A stretch of DNA of 64,000 bases from Actinomadura macra NBRC 14102 (GTDB lineage: Bacteria; Actinomycetota; Actinomycetes; Streptosporangiales; Streptosporangiaceae): assembly GCF_001552215.1 (NCBI RefSeq), contig NZ_BCQT01000002.1, forward strand, positions 186,001 to 250,000, read 5' to 3'. Every line of letters starts with the position of its first letter. Within the stretch, counting starts at the first letter, position 1. The notes beneath the pieces were generated by a model. The model was not told where the DNA came from and made no database searches. It was given only the letters and a program-made list of their open reading frames with translations. This document shows positions 17,801 to 26,804 of this stretch, one piece after another. The position numbers were made by a program, and so were the translations under genes.

Positions 17801-18561
17801 ACGCCCTGCCCTGGGCCGCCGACTGCGGGGGGTCCACTCGATGCGCCGGCGCCAGGTCCGCTCGGCGAGGAGAACGGGACAGCGCCGCTCCCACCATCGC
17901 CGCCGGGCCCATGCGGGATGCCGGGACCGGCAGAACTGGTCGACGTAGTCGGCCCACCGACTACACCGCCATCACCGGGCGCACTCGCGGCGTTGCCGCC
18001 AAAGTCGGTTCGAGTCGTTTCGAAGCTCCCCAGGGCATCGTCTACGCCCGGGCCGCCCGGTGCGATGCCGGAGGGGCCGGAGGACGACGATGGAGCCGGT
18101 CCGTTCAGGACGCTGGACTGCGGCGCGCTCGTCTCACCTTGCCCGCTGGGAAACGAACCCGACTGCGCACTGGGACCGCCAGAAGTAGGAGGGGCCGCTG
18201 GTGCGCCCATGAAGCCGGGATTAAGCGGATCCTCGGCCAGTGGGGTGCCAGATGGGTGAGCGGGGACGCCAGGGGACTGTGGCCCAGGGGTGAGGCTTCC
18301 GCCCGAGGACGGGGGAGGACCAAAGATCGCGGTGGCGTCCGGCTCCGGCGCACCGCTGCTCTCCACGGGGCCGGAGGGTGGAGCACCGAAGGGCCCGGGC
18401 GCGGCTGTTCCGCCGGCGAGGGGTGGTGGACCGCCGTCCGGCTTCTCCTCGCTCTGGGCATCCGGCGACTCCGGATCACTCGAGCGGCCAAGACGGGGGA
18501 CCTGCTGCCCGCCCGGCCACTGCGACCCGGACTCCGGTCGGGGCTGGCTTGGATTACTCAC
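14854..18561 (-). CDS. Class A penicillin-binding protein with giant N-terminal tail, copy 2
   Basis: Second bifunctional PBP, 1235 residues, far longer than the 700-850 usual for the family. The excess is a roughly 490-residue cytoplasmic Gly/Pro/Ser-rich tail with GAP and GGP repeats. One TM helix lies near 498-520 ([20 protein letters not shown]). GT51 motifs are AAENRSF (EN instead of the usual ED; the catalytic Glu is kept), [15 protein letters not shown] and [20 protein letters not shown]. Transpeptidase motifs are SAMK (AGSAMKPYV), SVN and KTG. The GTG at 18561 sits in a 5' flank nearly identical to that of copy 1. Both copies look active, so this is a retained duplication. Confidence 0.94.
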   Translation of the reverse strand: MSNPSQPRPESGSQWPGGQQVPRLGRSSDPESPDAQSEEKPDGGPPPLAGGTAAPGPFGAPPSGPVESSGAPEPDATAIFGPPPSSGGSLTPGPQSPGVPAHPSGTPLAEDPLNPGFMGAPAAPPTSGGPSAQSGSFPSGQGETSAPQSSVLNGPAPSSSSGPSGIAPGGPGVDDALGSFETTRTDFGGNAASAPGDGGVVGGPTTSTSSAGPGIPHGPGGDGGSGAVPFSSPSGPGAGASSGPPAVGGPGQGVVPSGPASSGPGVVGGPGAVGGGTPMGGPSGVGPGVPFGPGRPGMAAGPSPLRSPEGSGSIPISGPGHPTGGPGMAAGPGGFHAPGAPGAPGAPGAPGAPGGFGGFGPVGMGGGAPGPGLGMPGMPPGPGPGHRAARAGGAGLAGGLGAVKGRLANLGVPGVVKKAGGRGLRGPAKHGGPTFPGGPGGPGGPGGPGGPGGPGGPGGPSGPGGPGGPGKPPAGKRSFVDHLRSRSTGWRRFVPSWKFVAGVCALGFISFITLIWVAYANTPTPAEPTVAGVEDQASIFYFTDHTEIGRIGKKRQSVELKQVPPIVQDAVLAAENRSFRTDPGFSVKGTTRAVWANLTGGSGGGSTITQQLAKNYYSDPNNRTMSRKFQELFISLKLEDKHSKDEILKLYLNTIYFGRDTYGIQAASREYFGKDVWELKANEAAVLGGIIQNPNRDPGEKANRAWVNERYQYTLKGLVSMKKLSEADANRYMAKLPKINEAGTGNQLYSGQRGYMLMRAKEELRRLKIDNKELTTKGLRVYTTFDRKKMAQAQRAAERTVPQVNPKKLARKKIRVGLVSVNSANGEVIAFYGGPSYLSQAFDNVWSGSAQAGSAMKPYVLATALKQGYSLKSMVEGRSMTPIDPNGNVVPEGTPNATVVPNSHNEGPAIDLVKATQDSVNTAFLQLMGKVGIQEVIKTETDAGIASDLLKPHSCCINLALGVNNIRPIEQAAGYAAFANGGIYHQPHVIRTVKMTDNKTVRLKPKYESHRVFDRKVAADATYAMQQVIRGGTATAAALPDGRAAAGKTGTTDRNVATWFVGYVPQMSTAVTLYNDAVGPDGKKKSLILPQIGEVQGGTIPARIWRTYMTNATQGMNPEAFPPPVWDGIVQRWAKPPPKREDDGKPPWCNGPIGQYDPRCQDDDGGGPGDGDRPPCQSPFPDGNCDPNKPPSNPPPRWWCSIHRGDPSCRFGGGGGRQPQAEGSAPLLPLTRPPE
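17191..17244 (+). repeat. Six perfect 9-base tandem repeats in PBP copy 2
   Basis: Unit TGGTCCGCC, six exact copies, encoding Gly-Gly-Pro triplets on the minus strand just before the TM segment. Exact identity at third positions implies recent expansion by slippage. Confidence 0.9.
17501..17554 (+). repeat. Six perfect 9-base tandem repeats in PBP copy 2 (second tract)
   Basis: Unit CCAGGAGCA, six exact copies, encoding Gly-Ala-Pro triplets on the minus strand. It is independent of the tract at 17191-17244 and uses a different unit. Confidence 0.9.
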
Positions 18562-18716
18562 GCGACCTCATCGACAGGGGACAAACGACTCGTGCGCCGT
18601 CCGAAGGGTACTGTGCGGGCTGGTGAGCGGGGGGAGCGCAGTGCACGGCGAACCTTCCGTTCCGGCTGGTCAACGCCCTCACCGACGGCACTGTCGGCGA
18701 AATCCTTCCTCGTTGT

Positions 18717-19112
18717 CTACCGCTCGGGGCTCTGCTCCCCGCGACCGAGGACGTAGGACACGGCCAGATGGTTCCAGCCGCAACTTTGACACACTTCCAC
18801 CACATACACCCGGAATTCGCCGTATTCGCGATCCATCTGGGCGAGCTCGGCTGTGGCCTTCACGCGCCCTTCGTAACGGCCCAGTTCTTCCCCGTACACA
18901 TAGGTCACGTGAGTGAGCCGCTCACGGCCACATACTGGACACAGTTGATCGGTGGGCTCGCCGTGGTATCTGGCTGCGCGAAGCAGATAGGGCTGGGCAT
19001 CGCACGCGTCGTCCCTGGTCAGGGAACCGGACCTCAGCTCGGCGAGCGCCGCTCGCTTCGCCAGTCCGTAGTCGACCACCGACCTCGGTCTCACTGGTGG
19101 TCCTGACCCCAC
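18717..19112 (-). CDS. DUF5318 family protein (zinc-ribbon-like)
   Basis: Protein of 131 residues conserved next to ponA in actinobacteria (Rv0049-type in Mycobacterium). It carries two Cys pairs, CPVCGRE at about 58-64 and CQSCGW at about 111-116, which suggests a zinc ribbon. The N-terminus has VVDYGLAKRAALAELRSG, typical of the family. The function is not known. The start at 19112 is the first ATG; a GTG within VVDYGL is possible. It is transcribed toward the PBP genes and could share their transcript. Confidence 0.8.
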   Translation of the reverse strand: MGSGPPVRPRSVVDYGLAKRAALAELRSGSLTRDDACDAQPYLLRAARYHGEPTDQLCPVCGRERLTHVTYVYGEELGRYEGRVKATAELAQMDREYGEFRVYVVEVCQSCGWNHLAVSYVLGRGEQSPER

Positions 19113-19165
19113 ATGCCAGCAGCGTAAAGCCCCTCAATCCGCCCTGGTAAATTATCTCGGTCGGG

Positions 19166-19174
19166 TTATCCACA
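19166..19174. promoter_or_regulatory. Perfect DnaA box (TTATCCACA)
   Basis: Exact match to the classical 9-base DnaA box, in the 392-base gap between DUF5318 and the PadR operator. Nothing else is evident in 19113-19504. An isolated site may titrate DnaA or be chance. Confidence 0.4.
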
Positions 19175-19504
19175 GAATGCAGTTCCGCTTCCGTGCTCCG
19201 ACCTGGGTGTTCACCATGGTGTGACGAGACAGGCGAGGAACGTGACACCAAGGCCACAAGTACCGACCCCCATTCGCTTTGATGTCGCCAAGCACCGAAC
19301 GGAGGACCGAGCAGCGTCCAGCCCGCCCGGGGCTGATCGCCGTGGCAGGCGCCGCGGATCAGCCACGCCCGCGACGCCGGGATACGCCCCCTGCTCGGGC
19401 GGTCGCAGACGGTTGCCGAAGCCTCTGCCGTGGCCTCGTCGAGGGGCGCTGACCAGGAGGTGTGAGGGCGGACTTGCCAGAAGGCGTGGGCGTACGTATC
19501 TTTG

Positions 19505-19540
19505 CGATGTATCGAGCCGATACATTCGCTCGATACATCG
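19505..19540. promoter_or_regulatory. Operator with three half-sites upstream of padR-ino1
   Basis: CGATGTATCGAGC (19505-19517) and its exact reverse complement GCTCGATACATCG (19528-19540) flank a ten-base spacer. The spacer contains a third half-site, so ATGTATCG-AGC-CGATACAT (19507-19525) is itself a perfect palindrome. PadR repressors are known to bind ATGT/ACAT palindromes, which are present here. It lies 36 bases before the padR start, so autoregulation and control of ino1 are likely inferences. Confidence 0.75.
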
Positions 19541-19575
19541 GATTGAGACATCAGCTCGGCGGAAGAGGGACCAGG

Positions 19576-20199
19576 ATGGCGGGCAAGAAGGGCGCGGGCG
19601 TGCTGGAGCTCGCCGTGCTCGGCCTGCTGCACGAGTCCCCGATGCACGGGTACGAGCTGCGTAAGCGGCTCAACACCCTGCTGGGCATGTTCCGCGCCTT
19701 CTCGTACGGTTCCCTCTATCCGTGCCTCAAGCAGCTCCTCACCAACGGGCTGATCATGGAGGACCGGCCAGAGGAAGCGAACACGGCGCTGGCCCTACAG
19801 AGCCGCCGGTCAAAGATCGTGTATAAGCTCACCGCCGACGGCAAGGAGCGGCTCCAGCAGCTTCTCACCGAGGCCGGCCCGGCGTCATGGGAGGACGAGG
19901 GGTTCGGCGTTCACTTCGCCTTCTTCTCGCACACCCGCGCGGACGTCCGGCTAAGGATCCTCGAAGGCCGGCGCAGCCGGCTGGAGGAGCGGCTGGAAAG
20001 CGTGCGCGCCGCCCTGGCGCGGACCCGGGAACGGGTCGATTCCTACACGCTGGAGCTACAGAACCACGGGCTGGAGTCCGTCGAACGCGAGGTCAGGTGG
20101 CTCAACGAGCTCATCGGACGCGAGCGGGCTGAGCAAGAACAACAAGCAAAGTCATCTTCGCAAGCTAATCAGGACATGCCTCGGGACAAGGGCCGCTGA
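19576..20199 (+). CDS. PadR family transcriptional regulator
   Basis: Winged-helix repressor of 207 residues. The N-terminal DNA-binding domain (about 7-95) has the family sequence [20 protein letters not shown] and [20 protein letters not shown] long coiled-coil dimerisation region follows (about 120-190, with [20 protein letters not shown]). The ATG at 19576 follows a GAGGGA site; longer readings run back into the operator and are not supported. It precedes ino1 by 71 bases in the same direction. The Mycobacterium homologue (Rv0047c) also adjoins ino1, so regulation of inositol synthesis is a reasonable inference. Confidence 0.92.
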   Translation: MAGKKGAGVLELAVLGLLHESPMHGYELRKRLNTLLGMFRAFSYGSLYPCLKQLLTNGLIMEDRPEEANTALALQSRRSKIVYKLTADGKERLQQLLTEAGPASWEDEGFGVHFAFFSHTRADVRLRILEGRRSRLEERLESVRAALARTRERVDSYTLELQNHGLESVEREVRWLNELIGRERAEQEQQAKSSSQANQDMPRDKGR

Positions 20200-20270
20200 G
20201 CCGCGGCCCGGCGCCCTCGAGGTCGGGTGAAGCAACACCACATGTTCCGCTAGAGAGAAGGAGCAACCGG

Positions 20271-21350
20271 ATGGGTTCGGTGCGCGTAGCCATCGTGGGT
20301 GTGGGCAACTGCGCCTCTTCGCTCGTCCAGGGTGTCGAGTTCTACAAGGACGCGGCCCCCGAGACGCGAGTCCCCGGCCTCATGCACGTCCAGTTCGGCG
20401 ACTACCACGTAGGCGACGTCGAGTTCGTCGCGGCGTTCGACGTTGACGCCAAGAAGGTCGGCATGGACCTGTCCGAGGCGATCCACGCCAGCGAGAACAA
20501 CACCATCAAGTTCGCCGACGTCCCGCCGACCGGCATCACCGTTCAGCGTGGCCACACCTTCGACGGCCTCGGCGAGTACTACCTCGACATGGTCGAGGAG
20601 TCCGACGCCACCCCGGTCGACGTGGTCCAGGCGCTGAAGGACGCCGAGGTCGACGTCCTGGTGTCCTACCTGCCCGTGGGCTCGGAGGAGGCCGACCGCT
20701 TCTACGCCCAGTGCGCGATCGACGCCAAGGTCGCCTTCGTGAACGCGCTGCCGGTCTTCATCGCCAGCGATCCCGAATGGGCCCAGAAGTTCACCGACGC
20801 CGGCGTCCCGATCGTCGGCGACGACATCAAGTCCCAGGTCGGCGCGACCATCACGCACCGCGTGATGGCCAAGCTGTTCGAGGACCGCGGTGTTGAACTG
20901 CTGCGCACCTACCAGCTCAACTTCGGCGGAAACATGGACTTCATGAACATGCTGGAGCGTAAGCGCCTGCAGTCCAAGAAGATCTCCAAGACCCAGTCGG
21001 TCACCTCGCAGATCCCGCACGAGATGGCCAAGGCGGACGTGCACATCGGCCCGTCCGACCACGTGCCGTGGCTGGACGACCGCAAGTGGGCCTACGTCCG
21101 GCTGGAGGGCAAGTCGTTCGGCGACACGCCCCTCAACCTGGAGTACAAGCTGGAGGTCTGGGACTCCCCGAACTCCGCCGGCGTGATCATCGACGCCGTC
21201 CGCGCCGCGAAGATCGCCAAGGACCGTGGCATCGGCGGCCCGATCCTGTCGGCCAGCTCCTACTTCATGAAGTCCCCGCCGGAGCAGTACAACGACGATC
21301 AGGCCCGCGAAGCCGTCGAGAGGTTCATTCGCGGCGACGTCGACCGCTGA
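20271..21350 (+). CDS. ino1: Inositol-3-phosphate synthase
   Basis: NAD-dependent enzyme converting glucose 6-phosphate to 1D-myo-inositol 3-phosphate, the first step to phosphatidylinositol, mycothiol and related actinobacterial inositol compounds. It has 359 residues. The Rossmann motif [12 protein letters not shown] is at about 9-20; further family segments are [46 protein letters not shown] and [30 protein letters not shown] site lies upstream of the ATG. It is probably co-transcribed with padR and ends at a strong terminator (21366-21404). Confidence 0.97.
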   Translation: MGSVRVAIVGVGNCASSLVQGVEFYKDAAPETRVPGLMHVQFGDYHVGDVEFVAAFDVDAKKVGMDLSEAIHASENNTIKFADVPPTGITVQRGHTFDGLGEYYLDMVEESDATPVDVVQALKDAEVDVLVSYLPVGSEEADRFYAQCAIDAKVAFVNALPVFIASDPEWAQKFTDAGVPIVGDDIKSQVGATITHRVMAKLFEDRGVELLRTYQLNFGGNMDFMNMLERKRLQSKKISKTQSVTSQIPHEMAKADVHIGPSDHVPWLDDRKWAYVRLEGKSFGDTPLNLEYKLEVWDSPNSAGVIIDAVRAAKIAKDRGIGGPILSASSYFMKSPPEQYNDDQAREAVERFIRGDVDR

Positions 21351-21365
21351 CCGAGCACAACACGC

Positions 21366-21404
21366 CCAAGGGCCGCCCTGTCCTCCTGGCAGGGCGGCCC
21401 TTGG
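21366..21404 (+). terminator. Terminator after ino1
   Basis: A perfect 15-bp stem (21366-21380 with 21390-21404, nine-base loop) lies 16 bases after the ino1 stop. The rest of the gap to 21836 shows no gene or obvious signal. Confidence 0.85.
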
Positions 21405-21836
21405 CCTTTCCAGGATCGTCGTCGACCAGCCGCCCCTCCGGCGCCGTCCGGCCGTCCGGCCGACACAGGGCCGCACCCCGCCTCGACCGTGACGGCGTCG
21501 AAGTCTCGACCGCGTCGACCGGTAGTCGCCGAACTGCCGACGCCAGAGCCACCATCTGAGTGCTGACCGGTAGGCAGATCCCGGGCCGGTGGGCGGGCAG
21601 CGGGAATGCCGGTTCGGACGTGTGGTTCTTGGTCATCAGATCCGGCGCAACGGGATTGTCAGGCATGGGGGCCTGCCGCCGGCGGCCGTGACGCGTGAAC
21701 GCGGGTGAGGACGTCGTCGTGGGCCGTGCACGAAGTCCGTCAGGTTCGGCCAGGCCATGGCGCACTGGCTGCACGGCGGGTGAACAGAGGCTTGGAGGAC
21801 CACCAACCGGGCTTCCAACCGCATACGCTCGCGAGT

Positions 21837-23195
21837 GTGGACAGGCGTATTTTCGGGCTTGAGAACGAGTACGGCGTCACCTGCACCTTCCGTGGTCAGC
21901 GGCGGTTGTCACCGGACGAGGTAGCCCGTTATCTGTTCCGCCAGGTGGTGTCGTGGGGCCGTAGCAGCAACGTGTTCCTGCGCAACGGCGCGCGGCTCTA
22001 CCTGGACGTGGGCAGCCACCCCGAGTACTCCACGCCCGAATGCGACAGCGTCGTCGACCTGGTGACACACGACAAGGCGGGCGAGCGGATCCTGGAGGGA
22101 CTGCTGGTCGACGCCGAGCGGCGGCTCCGCGACGAGGGCATCGTCGGCGACATCTACCTGTTCAAGAACAACACCGACTCGGCCGGCAACTCCTACGGCT
22201 GTCACGAGAACTACTGCATCGGTCGCCAAGGCGAGTTCGGCCGCCTCGCGGACGTTCTGATCCCCTACCTGGTCACCCGGCAGATCATCTGCGGCGCCGG
22301 CAAGGTGCTGCAGACCCCGCGCGGAGCGGTGTACTGCGTGTCGCAGCGAGCCGAGCACATCTGGGAGGCCGTGTCGTCGGCGACGACCCGGTCGCGGCCG
22401 ATCATCAATACCCGCGATGAGCCGCACGGTGATGCCGAGCGGTTCAGAAGGCTGCACGTGATCGTCGGCGACTCGAACATGAGCGAGACGACGATGCTGC
22501 TCAAGGTCGGGGCGACCGACCTGGTGCTGCGGATGATCGAGGCGGGCGTGGTGATGCGCGACCTCACGCTGGAGAACCCGATCCGGGCGATCCGCGAGGT
22601 CAGCCACGACACGACCGGACGCCGGAAGGTCCGGTTGGCCAATGGCCGCGAGGCCAGCTCGCTGGAGATCCAGCAGGAGTACTTCGGCAAGGCCAAGGAC
22701 TTCATCGACCGGCGCGGCGGCGACGCCGTGGCGCTGCGCGTCCTGGAGTTGTGGGAGCGGACCCTGCGCGCGGTGGAGACCGGCGATCTCGACCTGGTGG
22801 CCCGGGAGATCGACTGGGTGACCAAGTACCAGCTCATCGAGCGTTACCGCCGCAAGTACGACCTGCCGCTGTCCTCGCCGCGCGTGGCGCAGCTCGACCT
22901 GACCTACCACGACGTGCACCGCGACCGCGGCCTGTACTACCTGCTGGAGAAGCGCGGCTCGGTCGAGCGTGTGTCGCGGGACCTGGACATCTTCGAGGCC
23001 AAGTCGGTACCGCCGCAGACCACCCGGGCCCGGCTGCGCGGCGAGTTCATCCGCAAGGCGCAGGAGAAGCGGCGCGACTTCACCGTCGACTGGGTCCACC
23101 TGAAGCTGAACGACCAGGCCCAGCGCACCATCCTGTGCAAGGACCCGTTCCGCTCCGTCGACGAACGCGTCGACAAGCTCATCGCCGACATGTGA
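21837..23195 (+). CDS. pafA: Pup--protein ligase PafA
   Basis: ATP-dependent ligase that attaches prokaryotic ubiquitin-like protein Pup to substrate lysines, marking them for the actinobacterial proteasome. It has 452 residues. Family segments are clear: [80 protein letters not shown] and QPxR-like [13 protein letters not shown]. These identify PafA, not the deamidase Dop. The GTG at 21837 matches the conserved family start; the upstream extension is not conserved. Unusually, no pup, dop, arc or prcBA gene is nearby in this window, whereas pafA normally sits beside the proteasome cluster. It may be a second copy. Confidence 0.93.
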   Translation: MDRRIFGLENEYGVTCTFRGQRRLSPDEVARYLFRQVVSWGRSSNVFLRNGARLYLDVGSHPEYSTPECDSVVDLVTHDKAGERILEGLLVDAERRLRDEGIVGDIYLFKNNTDSAGNSYGCHENYCIGRQGEFGRLADVLIPYLVTRQIICGAGKVLQTPRGAVYCVSQRAEHIWEAVSSATTRSRPIINTRDEPHGDAERFRRLHVIVGDSNMSETTMLLKVGATDLVLRMIEAGVVMRDLTLENPIRAIREVSHDTTGRRKVRLANGREASSLEIQQEYFGKAKDFIDRRGGDAVALRVLELWERTLRAVETGDLDLVAREIDWVTKYQLIERYRRKYDLPLSSPRVAQLDLTYHDVHRDRGLYYLLEKRGSVERVSRDLDIFEAKSVPPQTTRARLRGEFIRKAQEKRRDFTVDWVHLKLNDQAQRTILCKDPFRSVDERVDKLIADM

Positions 23196-23234
23196 CGCAC
23201 GCACCACGGGGTGCCGGAGCCACCACACGACTAC

Positions 23235-23267
23235 CGGACGGCAACCGGACGGCAACCGGACGGCAAC
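23235..23267 (+). repeat. Three perfect 11-base tandem repeats
   Basis: CCGGACGGCAA repeated three times in the 544-base gap after pafA (23196-23739). A 67-residue open frame at 23361-23564 in this gap has no ribosome site or family features and is not called. Nothing else was recognised in the gap. Confidence 0.8.
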
Positions 23268-23739
23268 CGAGTTACCGCGCGAGGCCGCAGAGCCAAGCCG
23301 CTGGCTGCGGGACGCGGCATGGCGCCGACCATGCCAGGTGTCACACCGTGTAGCGCCTGAGTGACATCCGAACTCTCCCCTCACGGAGGGGCCCGCTGCA
23401 TGAACACGATCCCCTTGATCAACCCCAACCCGTGCGCGGTGGTCATCAGCGAGGAGCGCGGTGTCGAGGTCGGTCAGGTGATGAGTGTGCAGCGGGGCGG
23501 GGAGGGTGATGGGGCGCGTGGGGGCTCGTCGCGGGGTGAAGGTTATGGGAGGTTGAGGGCCTGATCACAAGATGCCAAAAGGGCGCCCGGGCAGTGGACA
23601 TCCCACTGTCAGTGCGTCCTTACTTCTTTAGAGCTCCCAGAGGAAAACGGTGATGTAGCGGCTCTTTGTCACGCTCTGGCCCTACTGTGACACCGCCAGT
23701 GATTGCGCGCCCGCTTCCGAGGACCGAGTGGAGGACGTG

Positions 23740-25515
23740 ATGGCACGCGATTTGATCAAGGTGACGGCGGGACTCGCCGGGCTCGCGGTCGGGCTGACGG
23801 CGTGCGGCGGCGGGGAGACCGCGTCGGGGGCGGACGGTCCGCCGCGCGACGGGGGAACGCTACGGATCGTCGGCTCGTCCGACGTCGAGCATCTCGACAC
23901 CGCGTCGGTGGCGAGCGTCGGCGCGTACGGCTTGGCCCGGATCTACGCACGCACCCTGTTCGGGACTCGCGCGTCCAACGACTTCAACGAGACGGTTCCG
24001 GTGCGGGCGGATGTCGCGGCTCGCCTTCCGACACGGGAGAACGGCGACATCAGCAAGGACGGACGCACGTACACGGTGCGGCTGCGCAAGGGCGTGCAGT
24101 GGAACACGCGTCCGGTGCGCGCGGTGACGGCGCGGGACTTCGTGCGTGGTTTCGAGCGGCTCTGCAATCCTGCTTCCCCATCGGCGGGCAAGGGGTACTA
24201 CACCTCCACCATCAAGGGCATGGACGGCTTCTGCCGGGGTTTCGGCGGCGTCGACGCGAAGGACGCCGGTGCCATCGCCGATTATCAGCGGAAGCAGGAC
24301 ATCGAGGGCGTCCGCGCGAAGGACGACGAGACGCTGGTGTTCAAGCTGGCGCGCCCGGCCAGCGACTTCCTCAACCTGCTGTCCCTGCCGTTCACCGCGG
24401 CCGCACCACAGGAGTACGACCGGTATGTGCCGGACGGACGGGATTTCCGCCAGCACACGATCTCCGACGGCCCCTACCTGATCAGCGAGTACAAGCCCGG
24501 GGTGTCGTATCTGCTCACTCGGAACCCGGCGTGGCGTCAGGACGCCGATCCGCTCCGCGAGCGGCATGTGGAGAAGATCCGGATCACGCTCGGGCAGGAT
24601 TCGCCGGAGACCGTCCAGGGGCAGATCGAGCAGGGTGCCGCCGACCTCGCGTGGGACCAGCCCGTCCCGACGCAGGCGATCCCGCGGCTGCGTGACGATC
24701 CGCGGTTCGCGATCCGGGACACTCCGAACAACAGCCCGTATCTCGTGTTCAACACACGCAGCCCCAACAACGGCGGTGCGCTCGGCAAGCGCGAGGTCAG
24801 GCGCGCACTGGAGTACGCCGTCGACCGGAGCGCGCTCATCAAGATCGTCGGCGGTCCGTCCGTCGCGCAGCCGCTGCACACGGTGATCCCGCCGGGGAAC
24901 GCGGGGTATGCGACGTTGAAGCACTATGCGACACCGGGCGAGTCGGGTGATCCAGCCAAATGCCGCGAGCTTCTCGGCAAGACGGGTCACGCGGCGCTGA
25001 CGCTGAAGTTCCCCTACCGCACCAACAGCGTGCACAAGCTGATCACTCAGTCGATCCAGCAGAACCTTGCCGCCTGCGGCGTCAGGACCGAGTTGACGGC
25101 CGACACGGGCGGCTCGTTCTACTCCAGCACGATCGCCACGCCCGCGAAGGCCAGCGAAGGCCGGTGGGACATCGCCGCTCCCGGCTGGACGCCCGACTGG
25201 TACGGCAACAATGGCCGCTCGATGATCCAGCCGCTCTTTGACGGGCGCACCTACGGTCCGAACTCCACCAACTATGGGGGCTACGACAACGTCCAGGTCA
25301 ACGGCCTCATCGACGCGGCGCTCACGGCACCCGACGCGTCCCGTGCCGCCGAACTCTGGCAGCTGGCCGATCAGAAGATCATGGAGGACGCCGCGATCGT
25401 GCCGCTGCTCAACCGCGCGCACACGATCTTCCGCTCGTCCCGCGTGCGCGGCGCCAGATTCGTCCCGACCACGGCCGGCTACGACTACACCCGCCTCTGG
25501 CTGACCGAAGACTGA
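23740..25515 (+). CDS. ABC transporter solute-binding lipoprotein, family 5 (OppA/DppA type)
   Basis: Extracellular substrate-binding protein for oligopeptides or similar solutes, 591 residues. The lipoprotein signal MARDLIKVTAGLAGLAVGLT is followed by the modified Cys22. Family-5 segments include GGTLRIVGSSDVEHLDTAS, YTVRLRKGVQWN, GPYLISEYKPGVSYLLTRNP and VRRALEYAVDRSALIKIVGG. The ATG at 23740 has GGAGG at the right distance; GTG 23728 is the alternative. No permease or ATPase gene is adjacent, so it must work with a transporter encoded elsewhere. Monocistronic. Confidence 0.92.
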   Translation: MARDLIKVTAGLAGLAVGLTACGGGETASGADGPPRDGGTLRIVGSSDVEHLDTASVASVGAYGLARIYARTLFGTRASNDFNETVPVRADVAARLPTRENGDISKDGRTYTVRLRKGVQWNTRPVRAVTARDFVRGFERLCNPASPSAGKGYYTSTIKGMDGFCRGFGGVDAKDAGAIADYQRKQDIEGVRAKDDETLVFKLARPASDFLNLLSLPFTAAAPQEYDRYVPDGRDFRQHTISDGPYLISEYKPGVSYLLTRNPAWRQDADPLRERHVEKIRITLGQDSPETVQGQIEQGAADLAWDQPVPTQAIPRLRDDPRFAIRDTPNNSPYLVFNTRSPNNGGALGKREVRRALEYAVDRSALIKIVGGPSVAQPLHTVIPPGNAGYATLKHYATPGESGDPAKCRELLGKTGHAALTLKFPYRTNSVHKLITQSIQQNLAACGVRTELTADTGGSFYSSTIATPAKASEGRWDIAAPGWTPDWYGNNGRSMIQPLFDGRTYGPNSTNYGGYDNVQVNGLIDAALTAPDASRAAELWQLADQKIMEDAAIVPLLNRAHTIFRSSRVRGARFVPTTAGYDYTRLWLTED

Positions 25516-25575
25516 TCGGGGCACGGACTCGTCCCGGCCCGCGACCTGCACGTCGCAGGCCACGGACAGGGCTTC

Positions 25576-25962
25576 TCAGCCCGCGCTCTGCCGGTCGGGC
25601 GCGATGAGCAGGATGACCCGCTCCTCATCGCGCGAGTAGGGACCGCCGATGTACTTCGTCGCGATGCGATCGATGATCTCCCAGGCGGCGTCTCCCTCAA
25701 GCCACCCGACGACCCTGCCACGGATGATGACCGGCTGGTACGGGTTGTCGGCCGGTGTCAGGGACAGCGCGATCCGCGGGTCGCGCCGCAGGTTGCGGGC
25801 CTTGCGGGAGTCCGGGCCGGTGAGGATCGCGACATGGTCGCCGTGCGTGCCGATCCAGACCGGAACGGAGTGCGGAGCGCCGTCGGGGAGGACGCTGGCA
25901 ACGTGGGCGAGCAAGGCGCCATCGAGCACGCGGCGCACGTCGGAGTCGAGCATCATGGTCAT
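25576..25962 (-). CDS. PPOX-class F420-dependent oxidoreductase-like protein
   Basis: Small split-barrel flavin/F420-binding protein of 128 residues. Family features include LDSDVRRVLDGALLAHVASV with LPDGAPHSVPVWI, then AILTGPDSRKARNLRRDPRI and ALSLTPADNPYQPVIIRGRV, the usual pattern of F420-dependent PPOX proteins in actinobacteria. The ATG at 25962 is preceded by AAGGAGATG. It converges on the family-5 solute-binding gene. The reduced substrate is unknown; a role in cofactor F420 chemistry is inferred from the family. Confidence 0.82.
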   Translation of the reverse strand: MTMMLDSDVRRVLDGALLAHVASVLPDGAPHSVPVWIGTHGDHVAILTGPDSRKARNLRRDPRIALSLTPADNPYQPVIIRGRVVGWLEGDAAWEIIDRIATKYIGGPYSRDEERVILLIAPDRQSAG

Positions 25963-26120
25963 CTCCTTGAGTTTGCGGGGTTCTGGAGGGTTCCGGAGCG
26001 TTCCGGGGGTTCTTGCGGGGTTGGCCGCGAGCCATCCGACACAGTCGGCGACTCAGTTCCGGTGAAGCACGGAGTGGGGCCGGTATACGCCGACCATCGC
26101 GAGGCCGCGGGTGGCGAGGA

Positions 26121-26714
26121 TCATCGCTCGACTTCGTAGTGCAGGTGGGTGACACCCGGGGCGGGCACCGCTTCGACAAGCCGCAACCGGACGTGCTCTG
26201 GCAGTTCCCGGAAGTAGGGACGGCCTGCACCGAGCAGGACCGGCACCTGGTGGAGCACCAGTTCGTCGACCAGCCCCGCCTTCAGCGCCTCGGTCACGAC
26301 GGCGCCGCCCATCAGCGCGACGTCCTTGTCGCCGGCGGCCTTCCGGGCTGCCGCGACCGCGTCCTCGATCCCGGTCGTGATCAACGTCTGGCGGTCGGTG
26401 ATCTCCGGCGCCGGGCGGTGGCTGAGGACGAAGACCGGCGCGGCCGGGTGCGGGCTCCCGCCGCCGAAGCCTTCGGAGTCCTCATAGGTGGTGCGGCCGG
26501 CAACGACGGCGCCGGCCCGGCGGGCGAGGGTGTCGAAGACCCGGACGCTGGACTCGCTGAGCGTGAAGCCGCCGAACTCCCGGCTGGGGACATCGCCACC
26601 GGTGTACCAGTCGAAGAGCGTCGCCCCGTCGCCGAGCCCTCGGCCTGCGCCGGGGTCGCGCCCGGTGATGTATCCGTCCGCCGAGATCGACATCGCGCTG
26701 AAGACCCTGCTCAT
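26121..26714 (-). CDS. Dihydrofolate reductase family protein (RibD C-terminal-like)
   Basis: NADPH-dependent reductase fold of the DHFR/RibD-C superfamily, 197 residues. Visible features are MSRVFSAMSISADGYITGRD at the N-terminus, AVVAGRTTYEDSEGFGGGSP and the nucleotide-binding segment DVALMGGAVVTEALKAGLVD. Members of this branch are often small inducible oxidoreductases, not true folate enzymes. It is divergent from the HxlR regulator across a 90-base gap with two palindromic operator candidates, so it is probably its target. The substrate is unknown. Confidence 0.85.
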   Translation of the reverse strand: MSRVFSAMSISADGYITGRDPGAGRGLGDGATLFDWYTGGDVPSREFGGFTLSESSVRVFDTLARRAGAVVAGRTTYEDSEGFGGGSPHPAAPVFVLSHRPAPEITDRQTLITTGIEDAVAAARKAAGDKDVALMGGAVVTEALKAGLVDELVLHQVPVLLGAGRPYFRELPEHVRLRLVEAVPAPGVTHLHYEVER

Positions 26715-26730
26715 CTCTGCGATCCCTTCT

Positions 26731-26785
26731 GAGTTCCTTCAGGAGACTCCATGACCGTAGCATGCAGAGTTCCGTAAGGGAACTC
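26731..26785. promoter_or_regulatory. Two palindromic operator candidates between DHFR-like and hxlR genes
   Basis: GAGTTCC-GTAAG-GGAACTC (26767-26785) is a perfect 7-bp inverted repeat. A degenerate copy, GAGTTCC-TTCAG-GAGACTC (26731-26749), lies 36 bases away on centre-to-centre distance. Both fall in the divergent promoter region, an arrangement typical for HxlR-type autoregulation. Binding is inferred. Confidence 0.6.
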
Positions 26786-26804
26786 CAATTGCTAGACTGC
26801 CCTC

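Noticed and set aside
12814..18756. 1980-codon open frame antisense to the two PBP genes
   Set aside because: Antisense to two clear PBP genes; its openness reflects their high third-position GC.
23361..23564. 67-residue open frame after pafA
   Set aside because: No ribosome site, Gly/Arg-rich composition without a fold pattern, and no neighbour logic; likely chance in high-GC DNA.
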